Source: Campylobacterales bacterium | GTDB lineage: Bacteria; Campylobacterota; Campylobacteria; Campylobacterales; Sulfurimonadaceae | Direction of reading: 5' to 3' | NCBI GenBank assembly: GCA_016938175.1 | Contig: JAFGVE010000039.1 | Coordinates: 1 to 64,000, forward strand | DNA length: 64,000 nt | In this document: in pieces, positions 49,887 through 60,430 of the stretch | How positions within the stretch are numbered: the first letter of the stretch is position 1 | Layout: every line of letters starts with the position of its first letter | The notes under the pieces: generated by a model | Seen by the model: only the letters and a program-made list of their open reading frames with translations | Database searches by the model: none | What the model was told of the DNA's origin: nothing | Program-made: the position numbers and the translations under genes

Positions 49887-49948
49887 TTTTTATCCTGTAA
49901 AATTATTGATGACATTTTAGCAAAAGTTTTTGATAAATTACTAAAGAT

Positions 49949-50806
49949 TTACTTCGAACCTTTAGGGAAAATACGAAGCTCATCTTTTACATTTTTAAGG
50001 GTATAGAGATCTGCAATTTTTACATATTTTGCATTTTTAGGAATCTCTAAAGAGATAACTCTATGAATCTGATTTTCTTTAATAATTTTGAGAAGGTGTA
50101 ATGAGGCATCATAATAGGCAATATATGGATACCACTGATTACGTAATGAACTCTTAATTTCAAGTTCTTGGACCTGTGAGACATCAAGCCAGTGTGCATA
50201 CAAAGAACGTTTTAGTTCAATTATTTTACCATTTTGTAAAAGAGGTACATTTAAGTATCCTCCTGTCATATCAATAGTATATGTCCACTCCTCGGCAGAA
50301 ACTCTTTGAATATCAACAATACTACAGCCACTTTTTTGTAACTCCTGTTGTAGAATAAGTGGATCGGTTGCATATTCAGATTGAAGATTTATACTCCATC
50401 CAAATTCCGAAGCATCCATATGTGAAGCTACAGTTACATAACGATAATAACCTATATTTCTAAAAGTATCACTCATGATTTTTACGAAAAAAAGTGGTGA
50501 ACCACTTGTTGTAAAGTTAAGGCGAAATTCACGAGGAGAATCAAAAAAGAGGTTTAAAAGCCCATTCTCTTTAAGTGTCTCAACCACTTTAATTGTATTG
50601 AGTCTTTCATTTTTATAATAATCACTTTTAGGATCAAAAATAATATTTATAAACTCTCTATTTTCATAAAAACTCTTCTCATCTAAAAAGCTTTTTATCT
50701 TTTCAGTAAGAGGGTCTACGTTTACAATTTCTTGAGAAGTTTCTGATTCACTTGCATGTAAAAAAAGTGTCGTAACAAATAAAAAAGCAAAAAAAGCTTT
50801 TACCAT
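49949..50806 (-). CDS. Exported hypothetical protein
   Basis: Signal peptide and intact 285-aa ORF. Confidence 0.65.
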   Translation of the reverse strand: MVKAFFAFLFVTTLFLHASESETSQEIVNVDPLTEKIKSFLDEKSFYENREFINIIFDPKSDYYKNERLNTIKVVETLKENGLLNLFFDSPREFRLNFTTSGSPLFFVKIMSDTFRNIGYYRYVTVASHMDASEFGWSINLQSEYATDPLILQQELQKSGCSIVDIQRVSAEEWTYTIDMTGGYLNVPLLQNGKIIELKRSLYAHWLDVSQVQELEIKSSLRNQWYPYIAYYDASLHLLKIIKENQIHRVISLEIPKNAKYVKIADLYTLKNVKDELRIFPKGSK

Positions 50807-51600
50807 GCACGCCCTCTATTGTACTGTTTAAACTCATATAAACTTATAGCACGTACTTCACCATTTTTATATAAAAATCGTACATTCTCTTTCGTATCAA
50901 ATGTAACAATTTTATTATCTACAAGAATGTCCACATAACTATGCCCAAATACTAAAAGCCACTCTTTGTTTGCATCAATAGAAAACTCACCTGTAAAAAT
51001 CTTATTGTAGTGCTTATTAGTAGCGACATCAATATAACCGAGCCAGATTTTAGTTTTAGTATAAAACTTTAAAGATTCTGGCATCTTTGCTTCTTCAACT
51101 TGTACCATAGAAAGCTCTTGCGTTTCATTCAAATCTTCCACAGAAGCATTTAATTCTTCTATATCTTCTACGCTTGCATTAATCTCAGGTAAATCAATGT
51201 TATTTTTAACATCTTCTATTAGAGTGTGATCGACCGTTGTCGTCACTAAATCCTCTTGAGAATTATTCACTGTTTTATAGGCGACAAGAATAAAAATCAC
51301 AAAAGCGAGTAGAATATATAAAAAAGTAAATTTACGCTTTTTTTGAGGCACTATAAATACACCCTGAGGTTCTTCAAGAGAAGTTTCAGAAGAGAAATGT
51401 TGAAGTCCATATGCACGTAATTCACTTAAATCAACACCATATTCACGCTCTAAAATAGAGACAAATCCTAGGAACTGAACTTTTGAAAAGCCATCAAAAC
51501 TCTGATGTAAGATAGCTTGTACATGCTCTACAGGAATATGTGTTTTTTCATAAATTTTTTGTGCTCCAATCTCCTGGAGTCTCTCTAAAGCTTCACTCAT
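50800..51600 (-). CDS. Membrane protein with N-terminal HTH-like region and periplasmic C-terminus (RodZ-like architecture)
   Basis: TM segment FTFLYILLAFVIFILVAY after helical N-terminus; overlaps the downstream gene by 7 bp. Confidence 0.55.
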   Translation of the reverse strand: MSEALERLQEIGAQKIYEKTHIPVEHVQAILHQSFDGFSKVQFLGFVSILEREYGVDLSELRAYGLQHFSSETSLEEPQGVFIVPQKKRKFTFLYILLAFVIFILVAYKTVNNSQEDLVTTTVDHTLIEDVKNNIDLPEINASVEDIEELNASVEDLNETQELSMVQVEEAKMPESLKFYTKTKIWLGYIDVATNKHYNKIFTGEFSIDANKEWLLVFGHSYVDILVDNKIVTFDTKENVRFLYKNGEVRAISLYEFKQYNRGRAW

Positions 51601-52277
51601 TACCTCATCCTATCCATTAAAATTGCACCTGCTACACTAACGTTTAACGAATCAAACTCATGTTTCATAGAGATACTTACTGCACAGTCAAGTTTAGAGA
51701 GTATACGAGAGCTAATTCCCTCACCCTCACTGCCTAGTACAAGTACTTTTTTCCTCTCTATATGTGTTTCACGTATATCTAAGCCGCTCATATCTGCACC
51801 ATAAAGAGTAAAGCCTGACATCTTAAGGTCATTTAAAATTGTATGTATATTTTGCTCTATCGCAAAAGGCATATCATAGAGTGCACCAGTGCTTGTTCTT
51901 AATATTGTCTCTAATGGAAGTTGCTTCACACCACTGGCAATTATTGCATCCACACCCAAAGCGTAGGCACTACGAACAAGTGCTCCGATATTACCAACAT
52001 CGGTAAGTCCTGCTAAAACAAGGACAAATTTCTTCTCAAAAAAGAAATCATAAGGCTGTAATTGTACATCATCAACCTCAGCTAAAAAGCCTTGATGTGA
52101 TGCATTTTTGCACATCTTTTGTGCAGCCTCGTTAGGAATACGTTTTATTTCAAAACCCATTTTCATAAGACGAGAGTACTCTTTTTTCTCTATCTCTTTT
52201 GCTAAATAGAGCGTCTTAATTTTATTTGGGTGCTTGTTGATTAGGTGATATATTGGTTGTTTAGCGTAAATTAACAT
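51600..52277 (-). CDS. rlmB: TrmH/RlmB family rRNA 2'-O-methyltransferase
   Basis: VLAGLTDVGNIGALVRSAYALGVDAII, VLGSEGEGIS, SLNVSVAGAI. Confidence 0.92.
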   Translation of the reverse strand: MLIYAKQPIYHLINKHPNKIKTLYLAKEIEKKEYSRLMKMGFEIKRIPNEAAQKMCKNASHQGFLAEVDDVQLQPYDFFFEKKFVLVLAGLTDVGNIGALVRSAYALGVDAIIASGVKQLPLETILRTSTGALYDMPFAIEQNIHTILNDLKMSGFTLYGADMSGLDIRETHIERKKVLVLGSEGEGISSRILSKLDCAVSISMKHEFDSLNVSVAGAILMDRMR

Positions 52278-52325
52278 GGAAGTATTCTAGCGAAAAAAAA
52301 TCACTATATCAATCTAAAAAGCATC

Positions 52326-53141
52326 TTAGAGTGAAAGAAGTCTCTGATAGCACGCTTTTGGATTCTCACCCGTTATCTTACTGATTAGTTTGGCTTGAAC
52401 TTTTTTCGGTAAATCAAGGCTTAAAATATCATTTTGTGTTATCGCACTCTCTGGCTGTGACTCGCCTGCACTCAGTACAACAACCCACTCACCTTTAAAA
52501 TTACCATTAAGCAGCGTTAAAATTTCATTTGCACTACCTTTAAGATACCTTTGATATTTTTTACTCAACTCTTTGGCAACAAACAGTTGACGTTCAGGTG
52601 CCTCTTGTGCAATTTCTAAGAGCAGTTTTTCTAAACGGTGTGGAGATTCATATAAAACAGTCGTATAACCGCTGTAAAGAGCTTTATTTAAACCTGCTAA
52701 ACGCGATGAGCCTTTATGATCTAAAAAACCCATGAAAAGAAGTTGTGTCTCTTCAAAACCGCTTGCAACAAAAGCAGTTAAAAGTGCATTCGCACCGGGA
52801 AGGACATCATACTCTATAGAGTTTTGCAGACAGTAGGCCACAAGTCCCTGACCAGGATCACTAATACCTGGCATTCCAGCATCACTAACATAGACAATCT
52901 CTTTTTCAAAAAATGAAGGTTCTAATTTCTCGATGAATTCACGTTCATTGTGTGAATGGAGTGATATAAATTCTTGGTGCTCTTTAAAAGAGGTTTCATA
53001 ACGTTCTTTTAGGATGTGCAGAAGTTTTTTTGTTACGCGAGTGTCTTCGCAGAGGAGTATATCAGCTTGACTTAGAAGCTCGATGCTTCTAAGTGAAATA
53101 TCGCCTATATTTCCAATAGGGGTTGGAACTAGGGATAACAT
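52326..53141 (-). CDS. rsmI: 16S rRNA (cytidine-2'-O)-methyltransferase RsmI
   Basis: MLSLVPTPIGNIGDISLRSIELLSQADILLCEDTRVT; start moved to 53141 to exclude the extension overlapping rpmE. Confidence 0.93.
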   Translation of the reverse strand: MLSLVPTPIGNIGDISLRSIELLSQADILLCEDTRVTKKLLHILKERYETSFKEHQEFISLHSHNEREFIEKLEPSFFEKEIVYVSDAGMPGISDPGQGLVAYCLQNSIEYDVLPGANALLTAFVASGFEETQLLFMGFLDHKGSSRLAGLNKALYSGYTTVLYESPHRLEKLLLEIAQEAPERQLFVAKELSKKYQRYLKGSANEILTLLNGNFKGEWVVVLSAGESQPESAITQNDILSLDLPKKVQAKLISKITGENPKACYQRLLSL

Positions 53142-53154
53142 AAAAGTCTTTTGA

Positions 53155-53355
53155 CTATTTTTTACCGTAACGTGCGTTGAATTTTTCAATTCTACCCGCA
53201 GTATCCACCATTCTCTCAGAACCTGTAAAGAATGGGTGACACTCATTACAAATATCAATTCTAAGTTCAGCTTGTGCAGCTTTGTTTTGGAAAGTATTTC
53301 CACAAGCACATGTTACAGTACAGTCTACAAAGTTAGGGTGTAAATCTTTTTTCAT
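53155..53355 (-). CDS. rpmE: 50S ribosomal protein L31
   Basis: [26 protein letters not shown]...[10 protein letters not shown]. Confidence 0.96.
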   Translation of the reverse strand: MKKDLHPNFVDCTVTCACGNTFQNKAAQAELRIDICNECHPFFTGSERMVDTAGRIEKFNARYGKK

Positions 53356-53466
53356 TTTTTTGCCTTTTGATACACGTCGAAGTACGTATATCTATATATT
53401 TTTTAAATCCGTATGGGTGCGGATTTTTAAGCTGAAATTATATCTAAAAATTTCTTAAATATAAAG

Positions 53467-54153
53467 TTAAAGTAAAACTTTTGCAGCTATCCCAAGAGCT
53501 GCAGACTCTGAGCGTAATACATTTGTACTCTCAAAACGAAAAACATTTTCAGATTTAAACAAAGCACGCTCTTTTTCTGAAAAACCACCTTCACAACCGA
53601 TTAACACACGTTGTATATTTTCACTGTTAGAGAGAGTCTGTTCACAAAAATCAAATATCTGTGTATCTGGAAACTCTTGTAAAAATACCTCTATACTCTT
53701 ATAAGTATCAAAGCTCATAAGTGTACTTCTGCCGCTCTGTTGCATAGATGCCTCAACAATTCTCTCTAAGCGCTTCATATCTGGTTTAAAATTACTTTGA
53801 CTTCTCTCACAATCTACAAATGAGATACGAGAAACACCAATTTCACACAATGAAGCGAGTACCTTTTCAACAGATTTTGGATCTATTACACACCATGCTA
53901 TATGCAACTCTTTTTTCGGTTTTTGTAGACTCTCTTCAACTTTAACTAGTGCAAAACTTACACTTCGCGGCTCTATATCTACAATCTCATAAGTATATAG
54001 CTGTTCTAAACTCTCTTTATTTCTAAAAAAAAGTTTATCTCCAACTTGATGTCTACGTACTTTGACTAAATATTTATGTTGTTCTCCTTTAAGTGTAAAA
54101 CGCTCTTTACCAGTATTTTCATCAAAGATGTATATCACAACAGCCACATCCAA
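53467..54153 (-). CDS. rsmE: 16S rRNA m3U1498 methyltransferase RsmE
   Basis: GCEGGFSEKERALF, LRSESAALGIAAKVLL. Confidence 0.9.
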   Translation of the reverse strand: MDVAVVIYIFDENTGKERFTLKGEQHKYLVKVRRHQVGDKLFFRNKESLEQLYTYEIVDIEPRSVSFALVKVEESLQKPKKELHIAWCVIDPKSVEKVLASLCEIGVSRISFVDCERSQSNFKPDMKRLERIVEASMQQSGRSTLMSFDTYKSIEVFLQEFPDTQIFDFCEQTLSNSENIQRVLIGCEGGFSEKERALFKSENVFRFESTNVLRSESAALGIAAKVLL

Positions 54154-54575
54154 ATCGAGATTATTAAGACAAGGGCAAACTCAATTTGTAGCATTGTTCT
54201 TGCAATAGGTTTATATGCTGAAAAAGCGTGCTCTTTTTCTTCACTTAAATATTTCAAAGTTTTTATACGTTTTGCTTCGATAACAATGAGTATAAAACTA
54301 ACAATTATCATAGCAATATTAGCAACACTAAACTCTAAATGTTTTGCGGCCATCATAATAACACCTGTAAATATAACTGCACTCAAAATGGTGAATGTGA
54401 GTGGCCAATAAATAATGCTGTTATGACGTTTATATTTTTTGAGTTCTGTATAACTGATAAGAACAAAGAGATTAACAAAAATTGCTACTAAAATTCCAAT
54501 AGCTCCAAAGCTGTGTAGGGACAAGCCCATAGTGTACATTTCATTCATAACGAAATTATAGTAGAATATGCCCAA
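54135..54575 (-). CDS. Hypothetical integral membrane protein
   Basis: Four predicted TM segments, overlaps the rsmE start. Confidence 0.65.
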   Translation of the reverse strand: MGIFYYNFVMNEMYTMGLSLHSFGAIGILVAIFVNLFVLISYTELKKYKRHNSIIYWPLTFTILSAVIFTGVIMMAAKHLEFSVANIAMIIVSFILIVIEAKRIKTLKYLSEEKEHAFSAYKPIARTMLQIEFALVLIISIWMWLL

Positions 54576-54602
54576 TGAAACAAAGAGATAAAGGCAAAAA
54601 AT

Positions 54603-55820
54603 ATGACTGTTACAGTAGAAGAAGCGCTTGATTTAATATATGCAAATGTAAAACAGAGCTCACTCAAGATAGTCCCTATTGAAAATGCCCTTGGCTCTAT
54701 ACTTGCCGAAGATATAGTTGCAACACATAATCTTCCTCCATATGATAACTCAGCAATGGATGGCTATGCCGTTAAACTATCTGATGCGGGAGAGACAGTT
54801 AGAGTCGCTGAAACTATTTTTGCAGGCGATGCGAAAACTGTTACACTACAAAAAAATCAAGCTATCAAAATCATGACAGGTGCTAAAATTCCAGAAGGAA
54901 CAGAGTGTATTGTCCCTGTTGAAGACACTCAACAAGGAGTAGAAGGGGTCTCTTTACCAGAGAAACTCACTCTACATAAACACATACGTTTTGCAGGAGA
55001 AGATATACAAAAAGAGACTCTGCTTCTGCAACGTGGTGAACTCTTAAATGCTCACCAAATAACCCTTTTAGCCTCACAAGGGATTAGCCACGTTCGAATA
55101 TACAAACGTCCAAAAGTAGCCCTCTTCGCTTCTGGAAATGAGCTTAAAATGCACTATGAACAGCTTGAATCGCATCAACTCTACAATACAAACACCCCGA
55201 CTCTTTTAGCACGTGGAAAAGAATTAGGGTGTGAGGTTGAGTTCATTGGTACGGCAAAAGACTCCTTAGAAGATCTGCACAAACATATACAAAGTGCTCT
55301 TGAATGTGACCTTGTCATCACAAGCGGCGGTGTGAGTGTTGGTGATGCGGATTTTACAAAAGAGGCCTTTGAGCATTTTGGGTATGAGATATTTTTTGAA
55401 AAAGTAGAAATAAAACCAGGTAAACCTACTACCTTTGGAAAAGTAGGCGATACTTTTATTTTAAACCTGCCTGGAAACCCTTTGGCTGCAGCCTTAAACT
55501 TTGAACTTTTTGGACAACCGATTATCTTAGCCCTCAGTGGGACAACCAATAAATTTGTAAACGCTATTAATGCAAAAATGAAAGATGATTACAAACTTCG
55601 TGGAGGGCGACGTACACTTGTACCTGGCTATTTTGACGGTGAATTTTTTACTCCTTGTGAGCACTTCTCACCGGGAATGATCTCTCCTCTTGCTTTTGCA
55701 AATAGTTTTATTATGATAGATGAAGGCTGTTCATCAATTGCAAAAAATGCAGAAGTAAAAACAATAAGTACAAAATTTCTCTTTACAACCAAAGAGTCAA
55801 AAAGTTTGGTAAGCTCTTAA
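54603..55820 (+). CDS. moeA: Molybdopterin molybdenumtransferase MoeA
   Basis: LPPYDNSAMDGYAVKLSDAG, IMTGAKIPEGTECIVPVED, TSGGVSVGDADF, LPGNPLAAALNFELF. Confidence 0.95.
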   Translation: MTVTVEEALDLIYANVKQSSLKIVPIENALGSILAEDIVATHNLPPYDNSAMDGYAVKLSDAGETVRVAETIFAGDAKTVTLQKNQAIKIMTGAKIPEGTECIVPVEDTQQGVEGVSLPEKLTLHKHIRFAGEDIQKETLLLQRGELLNAHQITLLASQGISHVRIYKRPKVALFASGNELKMHYEQLESHQLYNTNTPTLLARGKELGCEVEFIGTAKDSLEDLHKHIQSALECDLVITSGGVSVGDADFTKEAFEHFGYEIFFEKVEIKPGKPTTFGKVGDTFILNLPGNPLAAALNFELFGQPIILALSGTTNKFVNAINAKMKDDYKLRGGRRTLVPGYFDGEFFTPCEHFSPGMISPLAFANSFIMIDEGCSSIAKNAEVKTISTKFLFTTKESKSLVSS

Positions 55821-57541
55821 GACTCTTTAAGTTTTACAATATAAAAATCTCTCTGAATTGTTTTAATATCTCCATTGTTCCAGTACTTTAAGAACATGCT
55901 CTCACCGTTTGGTCCCTTACCATGTGTAAGCCAACGCTTCCAGATGTAAATGTCAAAATCTTTTATAGTATAGAGTGGAGCTATATTTTTTTCAAATTCA
56001 TTGAAACGTCCCTCTCCTTCTACTATAACAGAACCGCCCTCTTGTAAAAATGCTATTAGCTTCTCTTTTGTATGCAGTCCTACAACATCATGCTCTAGCC
56101 ATACGTTTAAAGAACCATACTCATTCCAAAAATTTTGATATAAATTATAATCCCCTAAAGGCTCTACTATTTTCTCTTTTTCTATGTACTCTTTGGCACC
56201 TATAAGCTCTGCTTTTCCTACTGCGGAAAAAACAAACCCTATAAGAACCAGTAAGGGTACAAAAGAGAGACTTAAGAGTAGTGGTCCATGAGTTATACTT
56301 CTCCGGCTCTCGATAAACACAAAAATAGGTGTAAATAAAAGTGTAAAAATAGCAAAGCCTAAAAGATAGGGTGGCCACCAGATTGGTAGCTCATCAAAAT
56401 GCAAGGCAATGGCTATAATGCCAGCAGGTACTGCTGAGAGGACAAGTGCACTTAAACGCATCATCCAAACAAAAGTATTTGCAAATCGCTGAGCATAAGC
56501 ACGCCAAAAAATGTACGCAATCAATAGCGTTGCACTTACTACTGGCAGTGCGTATATATCTCCTCGATATGGATGTATAGTAAAAAAGAGGAGTGTCGGT
56601 GTTATAATCGCAACCGCTAGTTTTACAACCTTCTCTTCAGCTGCTCCAAGATGACGAAAATTTTTGTTAAAGAGTGCATAAAGCGCCAAGATGTATGCAA
56701 AAACAGATGCAAACATCCAAGGTGCTAAAAAGTAAGTAAAAATTGGAAAAAAAGCTGTAGTCCACCCCACACCATTCGCACCTTTACTCAAAGACTCACG
56801 AATAATATACGTATCTATAAAAGCATTTCCATCATATATAAGTATGGGGATATATCCTGCAAGCCCGACCAATATACCAAACAGCAGTCCTATCCAAGTC
56901 ATAGATTCTTTTACTCTACGTTTTAACTGAAGTGTTAAAAACCAATAAATAAGCACGCTAAAGCTTAAAAAAACGCTATAAATAGGAGACTTTAGCCAAC
57001 CGCTCAGTCCTATCACACCCCAAAGCAAAAGTGTCAAAATCGCTCTATTGTCGTAGTCTATTTTGTTAAGTAAATAAAGAGCAAAAGCATACATGACAAC
57101 GAGTTCTGTCTCCATTTGAGAGGCAAAAGAGTGTGAATAAACACCAATACTAAGCGCAAAACTCAAGGCATAAAAAAATGCCCATGCTCTATCTCCAAGC
57201 TCTCCTTCAAAGAACTTAAACAGCAATATACTTGCAATAACTAAGCCAATAAAGTTCATATACACAGTAGCAAAAATACTATGTGTTCCAAAAAGAAAAA
57301 AACCAATTTTTACAAAGATAAAATGCAGAGGTCCCTTGTAGTAATCCGGCTCATCAAAGAGTGTCTGCATAAACCAGTGCCCATCTCTTTGCATCTCTAA
57401 AGCTTGTGCTATATATGTTTTTTGATCACCAGTAGTCGGTAAAAACATATCTTGCATAAAATACAGATACACAAGCGATATAAAAAACAGAAGTGCAGTC
57501 TTTGGATAATTCCCAATAAAATTTTCTAAAGCTTTAAACAT
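55817..57541 (-). CDS. ArnT/PMT-family membrane glycosyltransferase
   Basis: Multi-TM protein with DQKTYIAQALEMQRDGHWFMQTLFDEPDYYKGPLHF N-terminal PMT-like motif. Confidence 0.8.
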   Translation of the reverse strand: MFKALENFIGNYPKTALLFFISLVYLYFMQDMFLPTTGDQKTYIAQALEMQRDGHWFMQTLFDEPDYYKGPLHFIFVKIGFFLFGTHSIFATVYMNFIGLVIASILLFKFFEGELGDRAWAFFYALSFALSIGVYSHSFASQMETELVVMYAFALYLLNKIDYDNRAILTLLLWGVIGLSGWLKSPIYSVFLSFSVLIYWFLTLQLKRRVKESMTWIGLLFGILVGLAGYIPILIYDGNAFIDTYIIRESLSKGANGVGWTTAFFPIFTYFLAPWMFASVFAYILALYALFNKNFRHLGAAEEKVVKLAVAIITPTLLFFTIHPYRGDIYALPVVSATLLIAYIFWRAYAQRFANTFVWMMRLSALVLSAVPAGIIAIALHFDELPIWWPPYLLGFAIFTLLFTPIFVFIESRRSITHGPLLLSLSFVPLLVLIGFVFSAVGKAELIGAKEYIEKEKIVEPLGDYNLYQNFWNEYGSLNVWLEHDVVGLHTKEKLIAFLQEGGSVIVEGEGRFNEFEKNIAPLYTIKDFDIYIWKRWLTHGKGPNGESMFLKYWNNGDIKTIQRDFYIVKLKES

Positions 57542-57547
57542 TCTCTC

Positions 57548-58129
57548 TTATACACTTTTCGGGTTTACAAAAGTTGCTTCAGAGAGCATTTTTTCTATAA
57601 GCTTTGCGTCATTAAAATCATTCAAGACTGCTTGTGAAAACTTAATCGCTTTAAAAGAGATACTCCCCATGAGTTCAGAATGTGCATCATAGGCAAAGCA
57701 TTGTGCATACCCCGTATCAGTTTCATGTACGATTACAGAGTTCAGCCTTACTTCTCGCTCACCATTTTGTACTGATGTTAAATTGAGCAGCCTCTCAATC
57801 ATGATAAAAATGACTCTTGAAAACTGTTCAGCTGAAGGTGAAACTGGAAGTTCAACCCATCGCTCAGAGTGTTTTTTCATATCTTCAAGATAAGAAGTAT
57901 CATCTCCACTCCAAAGTGTAATTGCATGATCAAAACTCTCTATCAAGTCTTTCATGTTTTGCTTCATCAGTCCAAAATCGTAAACCATTTGTCCATTATC
58001 CAAAAAGTTTGATTCAAAAAGAAGCTCTACTTTGTAAGAGTGCCCATGAATTGAACTTCTGCACTTAACACTTGAACAGCCACGCACAATATGTGCATTT
58101 TCAAATTTAAACAGCTTTCTGATTATCAT
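57548..58129 (-). CDS. queD: 6-carboxytetrahydropterin synthase (QueD-like)
   Basis: FENAHIVRGCSSVKCRSSIHGHSYKVELLFE, FDHAITLW. Confidence 0.88.
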   Translation of the reverse strand: MIIRKLFKFENAHIVRGCSSVKCRSSIHGHSYKVELLFESNFLDNGQMVYDFGLMKQNMKDLIESFDHAITLWSGDDTSYLEDMKKHSERWVELPVSPSAEQFSRVIFIMIERLLNLTSVQNGEREVRLNSVIVHETDTGYAQCFAYDAHSELMGSISFKAIKFSQAVLNDFNDAKLIEKMLSEATFVNPKSV

Positions 58130-58145
58130 GGCTCAAACTCCTTTG

Positions 58146-58904
58146 CTACACACCTTTGTTACTATCCCAAATACGAATATGTAGCCTATCTGAGAAATTA
58201 TACCCTTTTGCTTTGCAAAACTCTATTAGTGGTTCAGTATTGAGCTCAACCTCTTTTTTTTCACCACCCACTGGCATGCAGTATACCTTTGTATAAGGTG
58301 CAAGAGAGAGTATCTTGTGCAACTCCTCTTCAAGGTCTTTATTTATCGAGGCAGCATCTATACTAAATTTAAAAAATGCATCGTATGCATTGCTCGCAAG
58401 ATTTTGTATAATCTCGGGGCGAACACGTTTGGAGAGTGATTCCGCCGAATTTGAAAGTTTAACAGAGAGAGCAAACACACACTCTTTATAAACACTGTAC
58501 TTTTCAAAGTCTACATTCAAAGAACCATTAGTCTCAAACGTAATTCTATGCCCCTCTTTTACTAAAGCCTCTAAAAACTCAACAAACAAAGTGTCATTTG
58601 CATAAATAAGCGGCTCACCACCCGTAAGCACAACATCTACACCCTTTGGAAGTTCATAAGAGTCCACAATATCCAAAAACTCTTGAAGCGTATTTATCTG
58701 TTTCCATGTCGATGCAAAGTGCTCTTTATTGACTGCATATACAGTATCACACCCAAGTACTTCAACACCATCTGGTGCACGTTCTGTACATCCAAAACCC
58801 TCACACTTCATATTACATCCGCCAAAGCGAAAAAAGAGTGAAGGTGTTCCTACATACTTCCCTTCACCCTGTATAGAGTAAAAGTGTTCAACAAGATATA
58901 TCAT
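58146..58904 (-). CDS. queE: 7-carboxy-7-deazaguanine synthase (QueE-like radical SAM)
   Basis: [44 protein letters not shown]. Confidence 0.92.
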   Translation of the reverse strand: MIYLVEHFYSIQGEGKYVGTPSLFFRFGGCNMKCEGFGCTERAPDGVEVLGCDTVYAVNKEHFASTWKQINTLQEFLDIVDSYELPKGVDVVLTGGEPLIYANDTLFVEFLEALVKEGHRITFETNGSLNVDFEKYSVYKECVFALSVKLSNSAESLSKRVRPEIIQNLASNAYDAFFKFSIDAASINKDLEEELHKILSLAPYTKVYCMPVGGEKKEVELNTEPLIEFCKAKGYNFSDRLHIRIWDSNKGV

Positions 58905-59866
58905 CCACCAGTCTCATAAAATGCACGTGCAGAGACCTCATCATCTTCTCCACCCCAGCGATTTTTTTCAGGCTTTGTTCGTACAACCTCTTTAAGTACT
59001 GCTGCAGCACCTTTAATGTCACCACGTTTCACAGACTCAGCGATGCTCATCGCCTCATCAAAATAGAGACATGGAATAAGATGTCCCTCGGCTGTCAAAC
59101 GAATACGATTGCACTTCGTACAAAAGTCATCTGCATACGGTTCAATGATTCCAAATCTGTACCCATCATCCATTTTGTAATAGTGTGAAGGAGAAGTACC
59201 GTCAAAACCCTCATCCACAAAACTGTAGTGCTTACCTAAGAGTGCTAAAAGCTCAGGGGACTTCAATCCAGCTATTCCCTCTTTTGCATGTTTATTCTCC
59301 ATGTACTCTATAAAACGTATAGACATGCCACGTTCTTTACAGTACTCTAAAACATCTACGATTTCATCAGCATTGACTGTCTTCATAGGCACCATGTTAA
59401 CCTTAACTTTCAGTCCCACTTTAAGAGCTTCTTCAACACCTTCTAGTACATTTTTCAGTACATCTTTTCCAGCTATTTCCTGAGCGACACTCGGAATAAG
59501 TGTGTCAATACTCACGTTTATACGACGAAGTCCCGCATCTTTTAATCTTTGTGCGGCACCCTTTAAAAGATACGCATTTGTAGTCATAGCAAGGTCGATC
59601 GTTGGAGCATAGTCATATATCATCTTAATAAACTTGTCCAAATCTTCACGCAGTAGAGGCTCACCTCCAGTGATACGGATTTTTTTAATTCCCTCATCAA
59701 CAGCTACTTTAATAAACTCAAAAAGCTCTTCAAATGTTAAAAGATTCTCTTTTGGTACCCAAGAGAAAGGTTTTTCAGGCATACAGTATGTACATCTAAA
59801 GTTACAGCGTTCCGTTACTGAAATGCGTAAGTAATCAACAACCCTGTCATAGCTATCTATAAGCAT
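58901..59866 (-). CDS. moaA: GTP 3',8-cyclase MoaA
   Basis: [35 protein letters not shown]-terminal C..C...C..F cluster ([21 protein letters not shown]). Confidence 0.96.
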   Translation of the reverse strand: MLIDSYDRVVDYLRISVTERCNFRCTYCMPEKPFSWVPKENLLTFEELFEFIKVAVDEGIKKIRITGGEPLLREDLDKFIKMIYDYAPTIDLAMTTNAYLLKGAAQRLKDAGLRRINVSIDTLIPSVAQEIAGKDVLKNVLEGVEEALKVGLKVKVNMVPMKTVNADEIVDVLEYCKERGMSIRFIEYMENKHAKEGIAGLKSPELLALLGKHYSFVDEGFDGTSPSHYYKMDDGYRFGIIEPYADDFCTKCNRIRLTAEGHLIPCLYFDEAMSIAESVKRGDIKGAAAVLKEVVRTKPEKNRWGGEDDEVSARAFYETGG

Positions 59867-59954
59867 ATCTGTCCCTAAAATTAATTTTGCGTCATTATAT
59901 CTTTAACTATTTAATGTAGCTTAAAAAAAATGAGTTATTTCGTTATAATTATCT

Positions 59955-60428
59955 ATGCGATTTAGAAAACTCAAACAGAACATGCAAAGAGCCTCACAAC
60001 TGGAAAAAAAAGAGAAAATGAGGCACTTTTACGCCCCTTATAGCATGAAAATAAAAGCCCTTATTATCGACCTTTTTATGATATATGCTCCCATTTTATA
60101 CATTTTTACTTATGCTGTTTTAGGCGGTAAAGATGCTTTTCAAAATTCACAAGTTGCTCCACTTATTGCTGTAGGAATTTATGGGATTATCTATGCAATT
60201 TTCCTTGCATATTCAGGTCAAACTCCTGGAAAAAAAGCTTATGATTTAAAAGTACTTGATGCAATCAGTGGTACTAAAATCTCTTTTTTACGTGCAGTTT
60301 TTCGCTTTATTGCTTTTCTTATATCAGCAACAACACTCTTTGGCATTTTACTACCTCTTTTTCGAAGAGACAAAAAAGCTCTACATGACCTTCTTAGTAG
60401 AACTGTAGAAGTGAAAGAGAAGCTATAA
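59955..60428 (+). CDS. RDD family membrane protein
   Basis: RKLKQNMQRASQ...KIKALIIDLFMIYAPI, GQTPGKKAYDLKVLD...FLRAVFRF. Confidence 0.85.
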   Translation: MRFRKLKQNMQRASQLEKKEKMRHFYAPYSMKIKALIIDLFMIYAPILYIFTYAVLGGKDAFQNSQVAPLIAVGIYGIIYAIFLAYSGQTPGKKAYDLKVLDAISGTKISFLRAVFRFIAFLISATTLFGILLPLFRRDKKALHDLLSRTVEVKEKL

Positions 60429-60430
60429 CT

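Noticed and set aside
53142-53309. Extended N-terminus of the rsmI ORF
   Set aside because: The extension overlaps rpmE in another frame and the conserved start MLSLVPTPIGNIGD is at 53141.
55817-55820. Overlapping stop codons of moeA and the glycosyltransferase (CTTAAG)
   Set aside because: Ordinary convergent gene packing; no regulatory implication can be supported.
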